16,177 nucleotides of DNA from Dialister sp. UBA734 (GTDB lineage: Bacteria; Bacillota; Negativicutes; Veillonellales; Dialisteraceae), in contig DBLC01000154.1 in the NCBI GenBank assembly GCA_002297935.1, forward strand, positions 31,733-47,909. Reading direction: 5' to 3'. Shown here in pieces: positions 1 to 6,385 of this stretch. A program made the position numbers and the translations under genes. Position 1 is the stretch's first letter. Every line of letters starts with the position of its first letter. The notes under the pieces were generated by a model. The model made no database searches. It saw nothing but the letters and a program-made list of their open reading frames with translations, and had not been told where the DNA came from.

Positions 1-316
1 AAAAGTGGAGAAATCCCAAACCGTTAGCGGAAACGATACCAGCTGAAATGTCCCGTTACGGTCGGAATCAGCTGGATAAAATCACGCTACAGTTTCGAAA
101 TTTCTACACTGCTGTCTAATATAGTACCGAACTACTCTTCATCAACATCAAGCACAAATCCCATCGGTCGAAATGACGCTAGAGAGGATACGGATATTCT
201 TAATTGAATAGCATTTCCCGATGGAGGCGATGTCCTACGGACCTATTATTAGTATGCCAAACCGTTATATTTCATTGATAGTACCGAATAGAATCGTTAT
301 TTTATAGGTAGGAAAT
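1..316. other. Gene-free left edge
   Basis: I see no convincing gene here. The only structure is a small cruciform at 39-75: CCAGCTGA (39-46) pairs with TCAGCTGG (68-75), with an inner CCGT/ACGG pair. It lacks a T-run, so it does not look like a terminator. Two short words occur twice: CCAAACCGTTA at 16-26 and 257-267, and ATAGTACCGAA at 121-131 and 278-288. This suggests decayed repeat material. Confidence 0.5.
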
Positions 317-1270
317 TTACTTTTTCTCTTTAATGATATTTTCCCACTTTGTAATGGAATCAGGTAAAACATCCTTATACTCATCGTAAAAAGCCTTTAA
401 GTCTTCTTTTGTAATTCTTTCGCAATTTCCTACTTGTTCTACATTGAAAACATGCTCTTTTGGTCCAAATAAATATACTTTATATCCCTTTTCCACGAAG
501 GATTTAAAATCTTTTGCGTCCAAGGTTCCCTCAAAGTCCAACGATTTAACTTGCACCACAGCCTTTTTGTTTGGCTGATTCACATCCCGTGACCTAAATT
601 CGCACTCTATTTTTATGGTAGTAGAATGATTTGCAATCGAATTGGAGAGTACATAATAATTCTTTTTGATTTGCAGATAGTCTATTACCAATTCCTCCAA
701 ATCTTTAGCAGGTAATGATTTCAACAAATCTTCTTGTACCGGCAAAATTTTATAATACGTGGAACCAGAAAATCGATTAAAGATGTATTTTGAATATTCC
801 CTAACCAAATCACCAGAAAGCCGTTGTACCGCAGGTCTCCTCGGTTGATTGAAAGAACCACAAATTTGTCCGGGTACTTCCAAACCAACCTTATATGCTT
901 CTACTGGTATTACCGCACCAATATCTAACATTTTATTGTAATATGCTTCTGCTTTTCCTTTCGAACGACAAATCCAATACATTCCATCTAAATCTCTCGT
1001 CCAAAACAGGTCATCTTTTTTATTTTCTTTAAAGCGATTCCAAGATTGATTTACTCTTTTAGCTTTATTCCATTTGCATACCGCCTTATAGTAATCGTCA
1101 TAAGTCTGTATTTTACCTTCGTAGTCATCATAGGCACGACTCCAACCGATAGCAACATGCTGTTGTTTACTGTGTAAACAACATTGTATAAACTTTCCTC
1201 TAAGAGATTTCCCTGTATCATCTTTAGCTTCAGTCTTAAGATGAATTCTAAATATTTGCAACTTTTCCAT
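317..1270 (-). CDS. Putative restriction-type nuclease: PUA/EVE-like N-terminus plus Mrr-like PD-(D/E)XK C-terminus
   Basis: Probable DNA-cleaving defence protein of about 317 residues. The C-terminal half has the layout of a Mrr-like PD-(D/E)XK nuclease. An LEELV helix (about 193) is followed by IECEF (acidic residue about 225) and then AVVQVKS, whose Q-x-K (about 241-243) would be the last catalytic pair. The N-terminal part has DLFWTRDLDGMYWICR (about 88-103) and, near 134, VPGQICGSF. Such Trp/Tyr-rich blocks occur in PUA/EVE-like reader domains that recognise modified bases, so a modification-dependent enzyme is possible; this is inference from motifs. No methyltransferase is nearby. The ATG at 1270 is preferred over the one at 1273 because AGGAGG (1278-1283) then lies 7 nt away rather than 4. 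The gene is clearly AT-richer than the metabolic genes to the right, which hints at horizontal acquisition. The next gene upstream lies 85 nt away on the same strand. Confidence 0.6.
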   Translation of the reverse strand: MEKLQIFRIHLKTEAKDDTGKSLRGKFIQCCLHSKQQHVAIGWSRAYDDYEGKIQTYDDYYKAVCKWNKAKRVNQSWNRFKENKKDDLFWTRDLDGMYWICRSKGKAEAYYNKMLDIGAVIPVEAYKVGLEVPGQICGSFNQPRRPAVQRLSGDLVREYSKYIFNRFSGSTYYKILPVQEDLLKSLPAKDLEELVIDYLQIKKNYYVLSNSIANHSTTIKIECEFRSRDVNQPNKKAVVQVKSLDFEGTLDAKDFKSFVEKGYKVYLFGPKEHVFNVEQVGNCERITKEDLKAFYDEYKDVLPDSITKWENIIKEKK

Positions 1271-1311
1271 CATGTAACCTCCTAAAAAGACTAAATGTTG
1301 CTTACATTTAT

Positions 1312-1317
1312 ATTATA
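1312..1317 (-). promoter_or_regulatory. Possible -10 box for the nuclease gene
   Basis: On the minus strand a perfect TATAAT lies about 40 nt upstream of the start codon. I see no good -35 hexamer at the right distance, so the promoter is weakly supported. It would make the nuclease transcription unit independent of the TPR-like gene. Confidence 0.3.
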
Positions 1318-1358
1318 CATTATTTCTTAATGCTAAAAAAGGAACTACCATATACCGA

Positions 1359-2126
1359 TTACCAATCCACCACTACCATAGGCAGTTTTCCCTTTCCGGC
1401 GACAATCACAGCTTGTTTCCTACCAGAATAGGTTCTCCATTCCACGACGCCGTCTTCTTGCTGCATGGCTTGTTCCAGTAATTTCTTCAGTTTGGCTCGT
1501 TTCTGCTGTTCTTTATATTCCTTATAGTAGTGCCACCGTAAAAAGAGGTAGTTGTTCTTATCTTCTTCGGACGTGGATGTTTCATACAACGTATCATACC
1601 ATTCCACCGCATGGCGCAAGTTTTTTCCAAAGAAATATACACCGCCCCACAATTCCCCCAGTAGTTTTTTCCCTTTCTGATGATCCAATTCAGCAGCAAG
1701 CCTAGCCCAATGCCACAGGTGTCCGCAAAGGTCTTCGGCCAGTTTTTTATCTTCTTGATATTTTTTCTGATAGGAAGACCGCTTTTTTATTTTTCCTTTA
1801 TATGAGGGATCAAAATAGGGACGAATGGGATTCCATACTTGTTCAAACCAACATAGATAGCATTTGGCTATACCATAAGCCGCCACACCAGCCAGAGAGC
1901 CATGCTGGTTATAGGCTTTTTCGAATTGGTCCATGGCTTTCTCTGTCCACTGAACGATTTCTTCTTTTGTAATCTGCGGGGTCAGACAAGCGATATACCA
2001 ATAGGATACGCCTAGAAAATACTGGGCTTTTTCATCGCCATTTTCCGCTAACGGCTGAAATATTGGGATGGCTTGTTCATATTTGATTAGTTGTTGTTTC
2101 GCTTGTGCACTTGTGAAATCTAGCAT
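1359..2126 (-). CDS. TPR/Sel1-like helical repeat protein, function unknown
   Basis: A 255-residue cytoplasmic protein with no signal peptide or membrane segment. Residues about 7-45 read like a TPR/Sel1 unit (QAIPIFQPLAENGDEKAQYF followed by LGVSYWY). Further helix-rich, aromatic stretches follow to about residue 190 (MDQFEKAYNQHGSLAGVAAY; AVEWYDTLYE). The last 50 residues are basic and then beta-like (KQAVIVAGKGKLPMVVVDW). Such repeats usually form protein-protein interaction scaffolds; no enzyme motif is visible. The ATG at 2126 has AGGAGT 8 nt upstream (2135-2140). The gene lies between the Ro60-like gene, from which a terminator separates it, and the nuclease gene. It shares the AT-rich composition of the nuclease, so the two may have arrived together. 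I cannot say whether it works with the nuclease. Confidence 0.6.
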   Translation of the reverse strand: MLDFTSAQAKQQLIKYEQAIPIFQPLAENGDEKAQYFLGVSYWYIACLTPQITKEEIVQWTEKAMDQFEKAYNQHGSLAGVAAYGIAKCYLCWFEQVWNPIRPYFDPSYKGKIKKRSSYQKKYQEDKKLAEDLCGHLWHWARLAAELDHQKGKKLLGELWGGVYFFGKNLRHAVEWYDTLYETSTSEEDKNNYLFLRWHYYKEYKEQQKRAKLKKLLEQAMQQEDGVVEWRTYSGRKQAVIVAGKGKLPMVVVDW

Positions 2127-2227
2127 AAGCCGTGACTCCTTTCCGAAAATGCCTTTTGCGGAAATGTAAATTTCATCGAATTAGAAACTTACATCTCCTA
2201 TACACCATAAGATGTATTTCTGTATAT

Positions 2228-2258
2228 ATTATAGTCATCACCTTTGACATAAATTGTC
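2228..2258 (-). promoter_or_regulatory. Possible promoter and palindromic operator for the TPR-like gene
   Basis: On the minus strand a TATAAT box occupies 2228-2233, about 100 nt upstream of the start codon. Just upstream, at 2246-2258, lies a 13-bp palindrome GACA-N5-TGTC that would overlap the spacer or -35 region. No good -35 hexamer is visible, which would fit an activated or repressed promoter. Weak evidence. Confidence 0.3.
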
Positions 2259-2330
2259 TCTGTTTGGAAATTGATTTTATCAGTTGTTAAGGAAATACTG
2301 ATTGAATCGTGATTTTCTTAGACAGTCACT

Positions 2331-2378
2331 AAAAAAGCAGAGTACAAAATGAGAAGCCTATCATTTCATGCTCTGCTT
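2331..2378 (-). terminator. Intrinsic terminator of the Ro60-like gene
   Basis: AGCAGAG (2336-2342) pairs with CTCTGCT (2371-2377), extended inward by AAATGA/TCATTT (2347-2352 with 2361-2366) across a short mismatch. On the minus strand the stem is followed by a T-run (complement of 2331-2336). It lies about 90 nt past the stop of the gene ending at 2468. Confidence 0.65.
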
Positions 2379-2400
2379 ACTGCCAACTTTATAAAAAAGT

Positions 2401-2468
2401 GGTATTGGGGCGCTTCCAAATTATGATGCGCCCCTTCCACCACTCCTCACTCCTAATTCCTCACTATT
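2401..2468. repeat. GC hairpin plus CACTCCT heptamer array (copy 1)
   Basis: GGGGCGC (2407-2413) pairs with GCGCCCC (2428-2434). Directly after it come four 7-bp units at 2441-2468: CACTCCT, CACTCCT, AATTCCT, CACTATT. A second copy with the same hairpin core and a similar array lies at 7982-8051, and a degenerate one near 14801-14838. The array begins exactly at the stop codon of the Ro60-like gene. Confidence 0.75.
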
Positions 2469-3937
2469 TACGCTTCAATGGCCCGATACCGTTCACTGCA
2501 GAGCGTATCCACCATAAATTGATAGGGTGTGCAATTCTGGCTGGTCACCAGGCGGAAGATCTGTGGACTCATACCGCTGACCAAGGTGACGTTTTGTTCG
2601 TTTGATTTGACCGGCACTTGCTCATTTCGGCTGTCTACGTTCCAGAAAACGATTTGCGGCAAGGTGTAGCCGTGTTTCTGAAACAGTTCTTTCGCATAAG
2701 CAAAGTTGGTCATATCCGCTGATTCGGTACAGCAATCAAATTCCATGTCGGTGATGAAATACAGTTTGCTAGTCATTTCTTCTTGGGGCACATGGTATCG
2801 CAAGGCGGTCCGCAGAAGCAGCTCAAAGACTTTTTGCACGTTCGTATTGGCACATTCATCGTAAGACATGCAATAGGTGACTTTGTCACAGATATCCTTT
2901 CCTTTAATTTCAATGAGACGAGGATGTTCCGAAAAGGTAATGAAATGATTCTGAAAGGCCCCTGTATTTCTTTCCGCAAAATACAGTCCCAGAGAAATCG
3001 CCACTTCGATGGGCGATGGGTTGGTATAGCTATACATGGAACCAGAACCATCGATGACCGCTAGAGCATTTTCCTTTTGGGTTAAATCAGGCAAGGCATT
3101 CCAAGTGGTATCCAGGGCCATCCGTTCCTGCTGAGTCAGAGGGCGCTGATCCGCTTCGTCACAAATGGTGTGAACCACCTGATAGGGATAGAGCGTCGCC
3201 GCATGCATGGTGGCTTTTCCTTCAGAAACCGCCTGGCAATAGGTTTCATACCGTTCTTTATCATGACGCAGAAAGGCTTTCCTATATTTGTACAAAGCCC
3301 CGCCGGTCTGTTTCGCATAGTCGAAGCTGTAGTCTTTGGTGCGAAGAGAATTTTCTATAATCGGTATGGCTTTCCGAAGAGAAGATAAGGTTCGTCGATA
3401 TTCCGCTTCAGACATAGAGAGAGCCTTACATAGGTATTGGGCCTTGCATACCATCACCCAGGAAGAGGTATTGACAGAAGGCAACCATTTAGCCAGAAGG
3501 GAAATAGGCTTTTCTTCTGCTAAGGCGGCTTTATCTTTCTCTAGTTGCTTGGCAATGAGCTGGATCATATCTGTTTCTACCGGCGTTCCCAAAAACACCA
3601 ACAAATCATCGTAGCGACCAAAGACAGGAATTTGAGACAGATTTTTTCGCATAGCTTCCGGGGCATGGTTCGCCAACCAATGAAAAATCACGCGCGATAC
3701 CGCTCTTTCTCCCAATCCCGCGCGAATATCTCTAGCATAAAAGGCCATTTTCAAAGATAACGTGGGATTTTCATAAAAGCTCTTGGCAAATTTCTTTTCA
3801 ATGTCCTTCATCTTACGGTGCCGCATACTGCCAATGGAAGAAAACATATCCAGACAGGCAGAACCACTGGATAGATAAGAAAGAGCACCGTTTTCAGTGC
3901 GAGTCATATTGGCTTCTTCTTTTAATGCGGATAACAT
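2468..3937 (-). CDS. Ro60/TROVE-like DUF2828 protein with vWA domain
   Basis: A 489-residue protein of the DUF2828 type, related to the Ro60/TROVE RNA-binding ring proteins. The first ~270 residues are alpha-helical repeats with family signatures: TENGALSYLSSGSACLDMF (14-32), ENPTLSLKMAFYARDIR (56-72) with GERAV (76-80), FGRYDDLLVFL (106-116), and YKYRKAFLRHDKERYETY (216-233) before a TLYPY block near 248. Residues about 290-465 form a von Willebrand A domain with an intact MIDAS: D296-x-S298-x-S300, T365 and D397. The end (LPQIVFWNVDSR, 426-437) also fits DUF2828. Ro60 proteins bind Y RNAs and misfolded RNAs in RNA quality control; that role here is inferred from family. The ATG at 3937 has GGAGG 8 nt upstream (3946-3950). 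Two WYL proteins lie upstream on the same strand, and a structured RNA candidate (4041-4164) lies in between. A true TROVE-family assignment rather than DUF2828 is the main alternative. Confidence 0.8.
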   Translation of the reverse strand: MLSALKEEANMTRTENGALSYLSSGSACLDMFSSIGSMRHRKMKDIEKKFAKSFYENPTLSLKMAFYARDIRAGLGERAVSRVIFHWLANHAPEAMRKNLSQIPVFGRYDDLLVFLGTPVETDMIQLIAKQLEKDKAALAEEKPISLLAKWLPSVNTSSWVMVCKAQYLCKALSMSEAEYRRTLSSLRKAIPIIENSLRTKDYSFDYAKQTGGALYKYRKAFLRHDKERYETYCQAVSEGKATMHAATLYPYQVVHTICDEADQRPLTQQERMALDTTWNALPDLTQKENALAVIDGSGSMYSYTNPSPIEVAISLGLYFAERNTGAFQNHFITFSEHPRLIEIKGKDICDKVTYCMSYDECANTNVQKVFELLLRTALRYHVPQEEMTSKLYFITDMEFDCCTESADMTNFAYAKELFQKHGYTLPQIVFWNVDSRNEQVPVKSNEQNVTLVSGMSPQIFRLVTSQNCTPYQFMVDTLCSERYRAIEA

Positions 3938-3966
3938 GGATTGAGCCTCCTGTGAAAGAAATTCAA

Positions 3967-4022
3967 GTTGCTGGTTGTTAGTTGTTAGTTGTCTGGATCC
4001 AAACAGCTAACAACCAACAACC
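3967..4022. repeat. Self-complementary heptamer array, GTTGTTA family
   Basis: Eight consecutive 7-bp units starting GTTGCTG, GTTGTTA, GTTGTTA, GTTGTCT, with the second half being roughly the reverse complement (AACAGCT, AACAACC, AACAACC). The whole folds into one hairpin. It sits just upstream of the Ro60-like gene's ribosome binding site, so it is likely transcribed in that gene's leader. Confidence 0.8.
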
Positions 4023-4040
4023 ATCTGTCATTTGGTGGTA

Positions 4041-4164
4041 AGGGAAGAGAGGGGAATACAAGATATATCAAGGAACCCGCAGTAAGGAAATAACATTCCT
4101 ACTGTCCTTACATGTAAACCATAGAGCAGGTGATTATGCAGTCTATATCTTTTCCTCTCTTCAA
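4041..4164 (-). ncRNA. Candidate Y-RNA-like structured RNA upstream of the Ro60-like gene
   Basis: The two ends of this segment pair: 4044-4052 with 4154-4162 (9 bp), an asymmetric internal loop (7 nt against 2 nt), then 4060-4067 with 4144-4151 (8 bp). Inside are a stable hairpin, 4080-4089 with 4096-4104 (9 bp, one bulge), and a smaller one at 4121-4146. End-to-end pairing with an internal bulge around a variable core is the architecture of Y RNAs that bind Ro60. On the minus strand a TAAAAT box (4171-4176) would place the start at about 4162-4165, exactly where the outer stem begins; the -35 is poor. No T-run marks the 3' end and I found no tRNA-like T-arm of the YrlA type. Found by eye; no covariance support. 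Confidence 0.3.
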
Positions 4165-4238
4165 GAGATGATTTTAGATTTACATGGTATCTCCAAAATC
4201 CTTACTATCCATAAGATACCAAAAGGAAGGAAAAGAAA

Positions 4239-4259
4239 CACGGATAAAAAGTTGCGAAA
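4239..4259. repeat. 21-bp motif, copy 1
   Basis: The 20-mer ACGGAYAAAAAGTTGCGAAA, preceded by C, occurs here and at 5347-5367 with one difference. Both copies lie in the gap between the Ro60-like gene and the WYL genes, one near each end. It may be a regulator-binding site or a repeat fragment. Confidence 0.4.
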
Positions 4260-4386
4260 TATGATATGCAGAGGAATATGATCTGGTCTTCATGCAACGA
4301 AAAAGTAGTGTCACTTTGGGGCATACTAAAACGATAAGTCTCATTTCATACTGCCAGTCATACAAAAATCCACGAGGAATAACACA

Positions 4387-4560
4387 AAGATTCTTCGACA
4401 TCGCCCTACGGGCGGCTCAGAATGACATTAAAAATTTAACAACGGTAGAGGGGAAGAAAAGAACGATAGAGAATGGGGCTAACAGACAAGCGGTATTCTC
4501 GTATGTAAACCATTCGGTATTCTTCTCCAACGTCATTCCGACCGAAGCGAAGGAATCTTT
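4387..4560. repeat. Inverted pair of interspersed 'GTCATTC...GAATCTT' repeats
   Basis: Segment 4387-4427 reads AAGATTCTTCGACATCGCCC, then on to AGAATGACAT, and contains a CGCCC/GGGCG hairpin. Segment 4532-4560 is the opposite orientation of the same family (GTCATTC, then GCGAAGGAATCTTT). The two copies face each other across about 105 bp with no gene. Comparable GTCATTCTGAGC/GAAGAATCT repeats are common intergenic elements in several bacterial groups. The pair looks like a REP- or MITE-type element. Confidence 0.5.
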
Positions 4561-4668
4561 TTCGTTTTTATAAAAGGCAGTATGAAAAACAAACGGTATG
4601 AAATACGCCAAAGCGTCTGGGGCGTTCACGTACAGGGCTAATAGCAGCATTATTTCTATCTATTGTCG

Positions 4669-4774
4669 GCTCACTAATTCACTTCATCAATAGTAAGAAA
4701 CCAGATGAACAATTGTTGCTGGTTGTTAGTTGTCTGGCCCCACACAACAAACAACCAACAACTAACAACTAAAC
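4669..4774. repeat. Composite interspersed element, copy 1 (unique head plus heptamer array)
   Basis: A head (4669-4711, beginning GCTCACTAATTCACTT and containing CAATAG, then GATGAAC) is followed by a self-complementary array of nine 7-bp units from 4712 (ATTGTTG, CTGGTTG, TTAGTTG, TCTGGCC and so on). The same head and array recur at 12383-12491. Both copies are followed at once or within 20 bp by a very strong hairpin (4771-4818 and 12509-12561). Confidence 0.75.
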
Positions 4775-4818
4775 AAGGGAATGCAAAAACCGATACCAGT
4801 TTTTACATTCCCTTGTTT
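4771..4818. terminator. Strong 19-bp hairpin, possible bidirectional terminator
   Basis: AAACAAGGGAATG (4771-4783) pairs with 4806-4818 and, past one mismatch, AAAAAC (4785-4790) pairs with GTTTTT (4799-4804), leaving an 8-nt loop. No gene ends close to it. The closest candidate user is the doubtful small ORF ending at 4828 or read-through from the WYL gene ending at 5411. It may instead be the second part of the composite repeat. Confidence 0.5.
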
Positions 4819-4827
4819 GATTCATCA

Positions 4828-5175
4828 CTAGCCCGAGACACTGCATCGCTGTCTTTCCGCGACATGTGTCAGCAGAAAGAGTGAAGTTGATTTCGTATCA
4901 AATGCAATATTGGCTGTAGGTGTCTCTCGTAGTGAGGCAGGCCCGCAGAAAAGTTTCATGGATATGACAAGATACATGTGTAGGAAAACGGAAATCCGCG
5001 GGAAATACCGATGAATCCACAATTTAGAATCAATAGGTGTTTCCATAAATGGGAACTCCGTCAAAATTCCACAGTCTTTCCTGTGGTTAGTTGTCTTGGC
5101 CCATTCCTTTGTGGCTGTGTGTATCTTAGAAACTTTTGCAAGAAACAGAAGTAGCGAGAGGGAAATGCGAAGCAT
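4828..5175 (-). CDS. Doubtful small ORF, possibly a degenerate secreted/membrane protein gene
   Basis: I do not recognise this 115-codon ORF. In its favour, the ATG at 5175 has a very good ribosome binding site (AGGAGG at 5182-5187, 6 nt spacing), and the start MLRISLSLLLFLAKVSKI resembles a signal peptide or membrane anchor. Against it, the rest has no domain-like pattern, and the reading frame runs through a fragment of the GTTAGTTGTC repeat near 5085-5103. A hairpin (CCACAG/CTGTGG near 5068-5086) followed by AATTTT on the minus strand also falls inside it. The most likely reading is the intact front of a decayed gene or a short leader ORF. It lies on the same strand as the WYL and Ro60-like genes. 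Confidence 0.2.
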   Translation of the reverse strand: MLRISLSLLLFLAKVSKIHTATKEWAKTTNHRKDCGILTEFPFMETPIDSKLWIHRYFPRISVFLHMYLVISMKLFCGPASLRETPTANIAFDTKSTSLFLLTHVAERQRCSVSG

Positions 5176-5346
5176 CCCCTTCCTCCTTTCTCCATGCTCC
5201 ACTTTCTTACGAAAGGGATTCATATCCTATGCATGGATGCACTTTACAGAGAAACCCTAATTGGTTCATGCCCACAGACTGCCTGGCTACGACCTGTTTC
5301 TTTGCTTGCCTGTTGGATACAGTATAGCAAAGCAGAAGTATTTCAT

Positions 5347-5367
5347 CACGGACAAAAAGTTGCGAAA
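5347..5367. repeat. 21-bp motif, copy 2
   Basis: Second copy of the motif at 4239-4259, in the same orientation, with a single C/T difference. It lies directly beside the heptamer array at 5374-5432, just past the end of the WYL gene. Confidence 0.4.
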
Positions 5368-5373
5368 GTTGTT

Positions 5374-5432
5374 GGTTCACGGTTAACAGTTGACGGTTAA
5401 CTGTGAACCGTCAACTGTCAACCATTAACTGT
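5374..5432. repeat. Heptamer hairpin array (GGTTAAC family) overlapping the 3' end of a WYL gene
   Basis: Consecutive 7-bp units from 5374: GGTTCAC, GGTTAAC, AGTTGAC, GGTTAAC, TGTGAAC, CGTCAAC, TGTCAAC, CATTAAC. Positions 5381-5398 pair with 5406-5423 over 18 bp with one mismatch, leaving a 7-nt loop. The right part lies inside the coding sequence of the WYL gene and provides its last codons and stop (5411-5413). On the minus strand it may help terminate the WYL transcript. Confidence 0.8.
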
Positions 5433-6316
5433 CTTTGTCTCCGAAGTCTCTCTTTGATACGCTCCACCATGTCCTTTGGTTCTTGTATTTTCATGAAAGG
5501 CCCAAAGGCAAGAATCCGAATCAATATTTCCGTTTCATCCAAAGCATCGTAGAAAAGAGTCATTTCATAAGACGTTTCTGTCAAAACCCGCGTCACTTTT
5601 GGAAGGTCCGAGAAGGTCAGCATAGCCCGATCCAGCGCGTGTCTTTCATCACGAATGTGCAGCACCACCTGCTTCTTCTCCACCGGTATTTCTTTTTGTA
5701 TAGAAGGCCGGGAAAGGAGCTGCATATCTTCGATGCCAGCCACATTCAAGACAGTGAAAGATTTTTTCGTATACAGCAGGACTCGAAATTTATCATCTTT
5801 CGGAGAATACTCGATTTGCTGCACGCTCCCAATGTAATGAAATTGTTTTCCCTTCTGGCTGTGATATTGCAGAGAAATTTGTTTCTTCTCTTTGATGGCT
5901 GTCAGCAAGGTATGAAAATGCGCCACATAGGCAGCCTCGGTAAAAGGGTCCCCATCCTGGTACCGGTCAAAGTACAGGATGTCCTCTTCTTTCCACAAAG
6001 GCTCTATATCAGCCGGTAAATCCCAAGCGGGACAAAACAACCGAACCCGCGGATCCTGCCCAATGGTTTTCAGCCACCGCAGCTCCATGGTAGAAAGCGG
6101 CGTATGCGGAGCATGGTGCAGTACACTCCGCCCCTTAGGAAGCAACGGCCATTCTTGGCTAGACAATTTCGGACAAATGGCCAAGGCACTTTCGGAAAAA
6201 GCCTCTTCCTTAATCCTTTTCCGAATGGCCTCTGGTTCCACCGGATGCTCCGCGGCCTCTGTCAAGATACGAGCGATGACGCCATAGTAAGCGTTATATA
6301 TTTCATGAAATAACAC
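5411..6316 (-). CDS. WYL-domain protein (second gene of a WYL pair)
   Basis: About 301 residues. In the numbering from ATG 6322, the N-terminus (HEIYNAYYGVIARILTEAA, 6-24, then AFSESALAICPKL) is typical of one member of the WYL pairs found in Firmicutes. It shows no clear helix-turn-helix. A WYL (Sm-like) domain covers about 137-205, though the WYL triad itself is not conserved (VLLYTKKSFTVLNVAGIEDM). The C-terminal extension ends in IRILAFGPFMKIQEPKDMVE and KERLRRQ, a typical WCX region. WYL domains sense ligands, often nucleic acids or nucleotides, in regulators. Start choice: GGGAGG (6323-6328) directly abuts the ATG at 6322, too close to use, but lies 6 nt from the in-frame GTG at 6316, so GTG is preferred. 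The last residues (LMVDS) come from a repeat array. The next gene upstream is the other WYL protein, 220 nt away on the same strand. Confidence 0.75.
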   Translation of the reverse strand: MLFHEIYNAYYGVIARILTEAAEHPVEPEAIRKRIKEEAFSESALAICPKLSSQEWPLLPKGRSVLHHAPHTPLSTMELRWLKTIGQDPRVRLFCPAWDLPADIEPLWKEEDILYFDRYQDGDPFTEAAYVAHFHTLLTAIKEKKQISLQYHSQKGKQFHYIGSVQQIEYSPKDDKFRVLLYTKKSFTVLNVAGIEDMQLLSRPSIQKEIPVEKKQVVLHIRDERHALDRAMLTFSDLPKVTRVLTETSYEMTLFYDALDETEILIRILAFGPFMKIQEPKDMVERIKERLRRQRQLMVDS

Positions 6317-6385
6317 GGCCATCCTCCCAGTATAACAAATACTGTTAAGTTAAGCGAAATATGGGATGATTTCTTTTGATGTAAA

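Noticed and set aside
4041..4164. A YrlA-type tRNA-like module or true tRNA in the structured RNA candidate
   Set aside because: I could find no T-arm with a TTCRA loop and no cloverleaf; only the end-to-end stem and two hairpins are supported.
4180..4401. 73-codon minus-strand frame in the Ro60-WYL gap
   Set aside because: No ribosome binding site, no domain pattern, and it overlaps the 21-bp motif and a hairpin.
4417..4650. 77-codon minus-strand frame in the Ro60-WYL gap
   Set aside because: It has no ribosome binding site, and its middle (KDSFASVGMT) is a translation of the GTCATTC/GAATCTT repeat.
5435..6313. Several plus-strand frames opposite the WYL genes
   Set aside because: They are antisense to coding sequence with clear WYL-family features and lack ribosome binding sites.
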